Source: an uncultured Bacteroidales bacterium (GTDB lineage Bacteria; Bacteroidota; Bacteroidia; Bacteroidales; Paludibacteraceae). From it: a DNA stretch of 8,028 nucleotides. Positions 5,568 to 8,028 of the stretch are shown here, in pieces. Each line of letters starts with the position of its first letter. Position 1 is the stretch's first letter. The notes beneath the pieces were generated by a model. That model was not told the origin of the DNA. It did not search any database and worked only from the letters and a program-made list of their open reading frames with translations. Both the position numbers and the translations under genes were made by a program. The stretch lies in contig USNU01000060.1 in assembly GCA_900556095.1 (NCBI GenBank), positions 1 to 8,028 on the forward strand, written 5' to 3'.

Positions 5568-6845
5568 ATGGATATAGTAGGCATACTGCACGACCAACAG
5601 CAAGAATTGAAAGCCATAGATGTGGGGCAATTCTGTAGCAGACAAGAGGAGAATTTCTTTGACTTTGCCAGTTCATTGGCGCAAGTGGTGATTGGTGTGC
5701 GGCGGAGCGGAAAATCCACTTTGTGCATCAAGATGTTGAAAGAAAAGGGAATCCGGTTCGGATATGTTAATTTTGATGACGAGCAACTGGCAAATTTGCA
5801 ACCGGAGCAATTAAACGATGTGTTGGATGCAGTATATAAGGTATATGGAGATGTAACACATATTTTTTTTGATGAGATACAAAATATTCCCCAATGGCCT
5901 TTGTTTATCAATCGTTTGCTGCGTCAGGGTGTACATTTGGTACTTACAGGGAGTAATGCCAATTTGCTGTCAGGGGAATTGGCCACGCACCTTACGGGAC
6001 GTTACAATCAAATTGAGTTATATCCTTTTTCTTTTGCAGAGTATTGTCGTGCACGCAATGTAGATATACAGACTATGAGCACCAAAGCCAATGCATTGCG
6101 TTATCGGGCGTTAGAGGAATATATGCAACAAGGCGGTTTCCCGGAACTCTTGCATTTGACTAATCCGCATACATATACATTGTCTTTGCTTAATGCTCTG
6201 ATTAATAAAGATATATGCAAGCGGTATAGTGTTAAATATCAACGTACACTAACAGATATGGCGAATGGCGTGTTGGATAAATTTTGTCAAGAGGTGTCGT
6301 ATCAACAACTGCAAGAACAATATGAACTGGGGTCAGTTCATACAGCAAAACAATATCTGCACTACCTGCAAGAAGCCTATTTGGTACGATTGTTACCTTT
6401 ATATACATTCAAGAGCCGTGAGCGGCAATTGGCACGTAAATGTTATGCCGTGGATCCTGCGTTCATTACTAATCACGATGACATTTTGCAAACTCCTAAC
6501 CTTGGATGGCGTTTGGAGAATGTGGTTGCTATTGAACTGATGCGGCGTATGAATAGCGAAATAGAGGACCTGTTTTATTATCGTAAACCCAAGAGTTTTG
6601 AAGTTGATTTTGTATGGGTTAGGATGAGTAAAATCAAGGAATTGGTGCAGGTTACGTATGATTTTCGTGAGCCGACCACTAAACAATATAATCGTGAAAT
6701 AGGAGGTTTGGTTAAAGGTGCACGTGCAATGGGGTGCAACAACCTGACTCTCATAATGATGGACGGGCAACCCAAAACGATAGAAGTTGAAGGATATAGT
6801 ATTCAGTGTATTCGTGCTACTGATTGGTTGTTGCAAAATAAATAA
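5568..6845 (+). CDS. AAA_14/DUF4143-type ATPase
   Basis: This 425-residue P-loop ATPase belongs to the large prokaryotic family with an N-terminal AAA_14 domain and a C-terminal DUF4143 domain. Residues 43-51 are the Walker A motif GVRRSGKST. HIFFDEIQ at 98-105 is Walker B with D102 and E103. LTGSN (126-130) is the sensor-1 region, and HLTGRYNQIELYPFSFAEY (141-159) holds the family's TGR motif. Residues about 180-290 are helical, including QGGFPELL. The C-terminal part (about 312-400) has the restriction-endonuclease-like pattern LENVVAIEL, YYRKPKSFEVDFVW and ELVQVTYD, where QVT stands in place of the E-x-K of active nucleases. Cellular role is unknown for most family members, which occur in many copies and move between genomes. 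The gene is AT-richer than its neighbours (18 of 60 GC at 5821-5880, 22 of 60 at 6601-6660, against 39 of 60 in murB at 4741-4800), suggesting transfer. It is intact and has its own promoter. Confidence 0.9.
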   Translation: MDIVGILHDQQQELKAIDVGQFCSRQEENFFDFASSLAQVVIGVRRSGKSTLCIKMLKEKGIRFGYVNFDDEQLANLQPEQLNDVLDAVYKVYGDVTHIFFDEIQNIPQWPLFINRLLRQGVHLVLTGSNANLLSGELATHLTGRYNQIELYPFSFAEYCRARNVDIQTMSTKANALRYRALEEYMQQGGFPELLHLTNPHTYTLSLLNALINKDICKRYSVKYQRTLTDMANGVLDKFCQEVSYQQLQEQYELGSVHTAKQYLHYLQEAYLVRLLPLYTFKSRERQLARKCYAVDPAFITNHDDILQTPNLGWRLENVVAIELMRRMNSEIEDLFYYRKPKSFEVDFVWVRMSKIKELVQVTYDFREPTTKQYNREIGGLVKGARAMGCNNLTLIMMDGQPKTIEVEGYSIQCIRATDWLLQNK

Positions 6846-6948
6846 ACATTAATAGTGAGTCTATGCCAATAAATCGTAATTTGTTACAGGATGCGCATAG
6901 GATAGGCTATTGTTGAAAAATATATAAAGATTAAAAAATAAACACAAT
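6846..6948 (+). other. Spacer upstream of murA, no clear promoter
   Basis: The gap is AT-rich, and A-rich just before the murA ATG. I found no TAnnTTTG box with the 20-bp spacing seen elsewhere in this window. The nearest candidate (TTTG at 6880-6883 and TATTGTTG at 6908-6915) has a 24-bp spacer and one mismatch. No convincing terminator follows the ATPase gene, so murA may be read through from upstream or use a poor promoter here. Confidence 0.35.
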
Positions 6949-8028
6949 ATGGCAAGTTTTATTGTAGAAGGCGGACACAAACTGCACGGCTGTATCACCC
7001 CACAGGGGGCGAAAAACGAAGCACTGCAGGTGCTTTGTGCCGTGCTGCTTACGCAGGATGAAGTGATAATGAACAACCTGCCCGATATTCTCGATGTCAA
7101 TAACTTGATTGACCTGCTGCAATCTATGGGCGTCTCTGTGCGACATCTCGCCAAAGGCAAGTATGCTTTCTGTGCCCGCAATATCGATACCGCTTACCTT
7201 CATAGTCCCGAGTTCCTTTGTAAGTGCAACCGGCTGCGCGGCTCCGTAATGCTTATCGGACCCCTATTGACACGCTTCGGTGAGGTTACATACGCCAAAC
7301 CGGGAGGGGACAAAATAGGTCGCCGCCGCTTGGATACCCACTTCCAGGGTATGCTCAACCTTGGCGCTACTTTCACCTACGACCACGACCTCCGCGCTTA
7401 CCGTTTCAGCGGACAGCGTCTCTGTGGCACGTATATGCTGCTTGATGAAGCCAGCGTAACCGGTACGGCGAATATCATTATGGCATCCGTCCTTGCCGAG
7501 GGTACCACTACTATCTACAATGCCGCCTGTGAGCCCTATATACAGCAATTGTGCCGTATGCTCAACCGCATGGGTGCACAGATACAGGGCGTAGGCTCCA
7601 ACCTGCTCACTATCACGGGCGTGTCTGCGCTCCATGGCACGGAGCATACCCTCCTGCCCGATATGATTGAGGTGGGATCGTTTATCGGTATGGCGGCTAT
7701 CACAGGGAGTGAACTCACTATTTGCAATGTCTCCTATCGGGATCTCGGTATCATCCCGGAATCCTTTCGGAGATTGGGGGCTCAGGTTATCCAACAGGGG
7801 GACGATATATACATTCCGGCGCAGGAACACTACCAGATAGAATCCTTCCTCGACGGATCTATCCTTACAGTCGCGGACGCACCTTGGCCTGGACTCACAC
7901 CGGACCTGCTTTCTGTCATTCTCGTGGTCGCCACCCAGGCTCGAGGTTCTGTCCTCATTCACCAGAAGATGTTCGAGAGCCGACTCTTCTTCGTCGATAA
8001 GTTGATTGATATGGGTGCCCAGATTATC
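6949..8028 (+). CDS. murA: UDP-N-acetylglucosamine 1-carboxyvinyltransferase, first 360 codons (partial at right edge)
   Basis: MurA transfers enolpyruvate from phosphoenolpyruvate to UDP-GlcNAc, the first committed step of peptidoglycan synthesis in the cytoplasm. The frame is open from the ATG at 6949 to the window end; about 60-75 residues of the usual 420-435 are missing. Visible family features are VEGGHKLHG (6-14), GAKNEALQ (20-27, with K22 and N23), RLRGSVMLIGPLLTRFG (95-111, with R97), the active-site loop PGGDKIGRRRLD (118-129) and PWPGLTPDLLS (312-322), whose D319 aligns with the catalytic Asp305 of E. coli. In the active-site loop the usual Cys (Cys115 in E. coli) is Asp121. Asp at this place is known from mycobacterial and chlamydial MurA and gives resistance to fosfomycin, which alkylates the Cys. 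The start gives the normal family N-terminus, with an A-rich leader. It lies on the same strand as murB but is separated from it by the ATPase gene. Confidence 0.96.
   Translation, partial: MASFIVEGGHKLHGCITPQGAKNEALQVLCAVLLTQDEVIMNNLPDILDVNNLIDLLQSMGVSVRHLAKGKYAFCARNIDTAYLHSPEFLCKCNRLRGSVMLIGPLLTRFGEVTYAKPGGDKIGRRRLDTHFQGMLNLGATFTYDHDLRAYRFSGQRLCGTYMLLDEASVTGTANIIMASVLAEGTTTIYNAACEPYIQQLCRMLNRMGAQIQGVGSNLLTITGVSALHGTEHTLLPDMIEVGSFIGMAAITGSELTICNVSYRDLGIIPESFRRLGAQVIQQGDDIYIPAQEHYQIESFLDGSILTVADAPWPGLTPDLLSVILVVATQARGSVLIHQKMFESRLFFVDKLIDMGAQII

Noticed and set aside
5568..6845. The ATPase as part of a defence or toxin-antitoxin system
   Set aside because: No partner gene (nuclease, toxin, methylase, reverse transcriptase) lies beside it; the neighbours are housekeeping genes, so a defence role is only speculation.
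6861..6900. Inverted repeat CTATGC/GCATAG downstream of the ATPase as a terminator or insertion end
   Set aside because: Only 6 bp with a 28-nt loop and no T-run; expected by chance.
7264..7962. Minus-strand open frame of 232 codons opposite murA
   Set aside because: MurA motifs on the plus strand are continuous and complete across this region; the antisense frame has no recognisable features.

Overview
The window reads as chromosomal DNA of a member of the Bacteroidota, most likely order Bacteroidales. The strongest sign is its promoters. Five match the Bacteroidetes form (TTTG or TTG near -33, exactly 20 bp, TAnnTTTG near -7), and none of the genes has a clear Shine-Dalgarno site at normal spacing. 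The protein sequences (glutamine-dependent NAD synthetase, MurB, an AAA_14/DUF4143 ATPase, a MurA with Asp in place of the catalytic Cys, and a large secreted multidomain protein) fit the same group. The genus cannot be fixed from sequence reading alone.

Layout, left to right. (1) Positions 1-1564, minus strand: the N-terminal 521 codons of a secreted surface protein whose 3' end lies beyond the left edge. It has a signal peptide, a jelly-roll/adhesin-like module, a fibronectin-III-like module, and a further Cys-containing module typical of large Bacteroidales cell-surface proteins. (2) Positions 1565-2389: a regulatory and RNA island with a minus-strand promoter for the surface protein and two convergent single-gene tRNA units, tRNA-Lys(CUU) on plus and tRNA-Glu(CUC) on minus. 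Each tRNA has its own promoter and intrinsic terminator. The two promoter/leader segments share 29 identical bases and so form a long inverted repeat around the pair. A bulged hairpin of unknown role sits between the terminators. (3) Positions 2390-4342: nadE. (4) Positions 4343-4410: a short spacer with five tandem 9-bp units. (5) Positions 4411-5403: murB. (6) Positions 5568-6845: an AT-richer ATPase gene with its own promoter. (7) Positions 6949-8028: murA, cut by the right edge.

How the genes fit together: nadE makes NAD+ from deamido-NAD using glutamine. murA and murB encode the two committed steps of UDP-MurNAc synthesis, with MurA making enolpyruvyl-UDP-GlcNAc and MurB reducing it with NADPH. 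They lie on the same strand but are separated by the ATPase gene, which differs in base composition and carries its own promoter, so it looks like an insertion into a housekeeping neighbourhood. The tRNAs and the surface protein are independent units.

I found no CRISPR array, insertion sequence, integrase, restriction system or recognisable defence island. I cannot support a claim of an entirely new system. The best leads are the paired tRNA leaders, the hairpin between them, the 9-bp repeat tract, the inserted ATPase and the modular surface protein.
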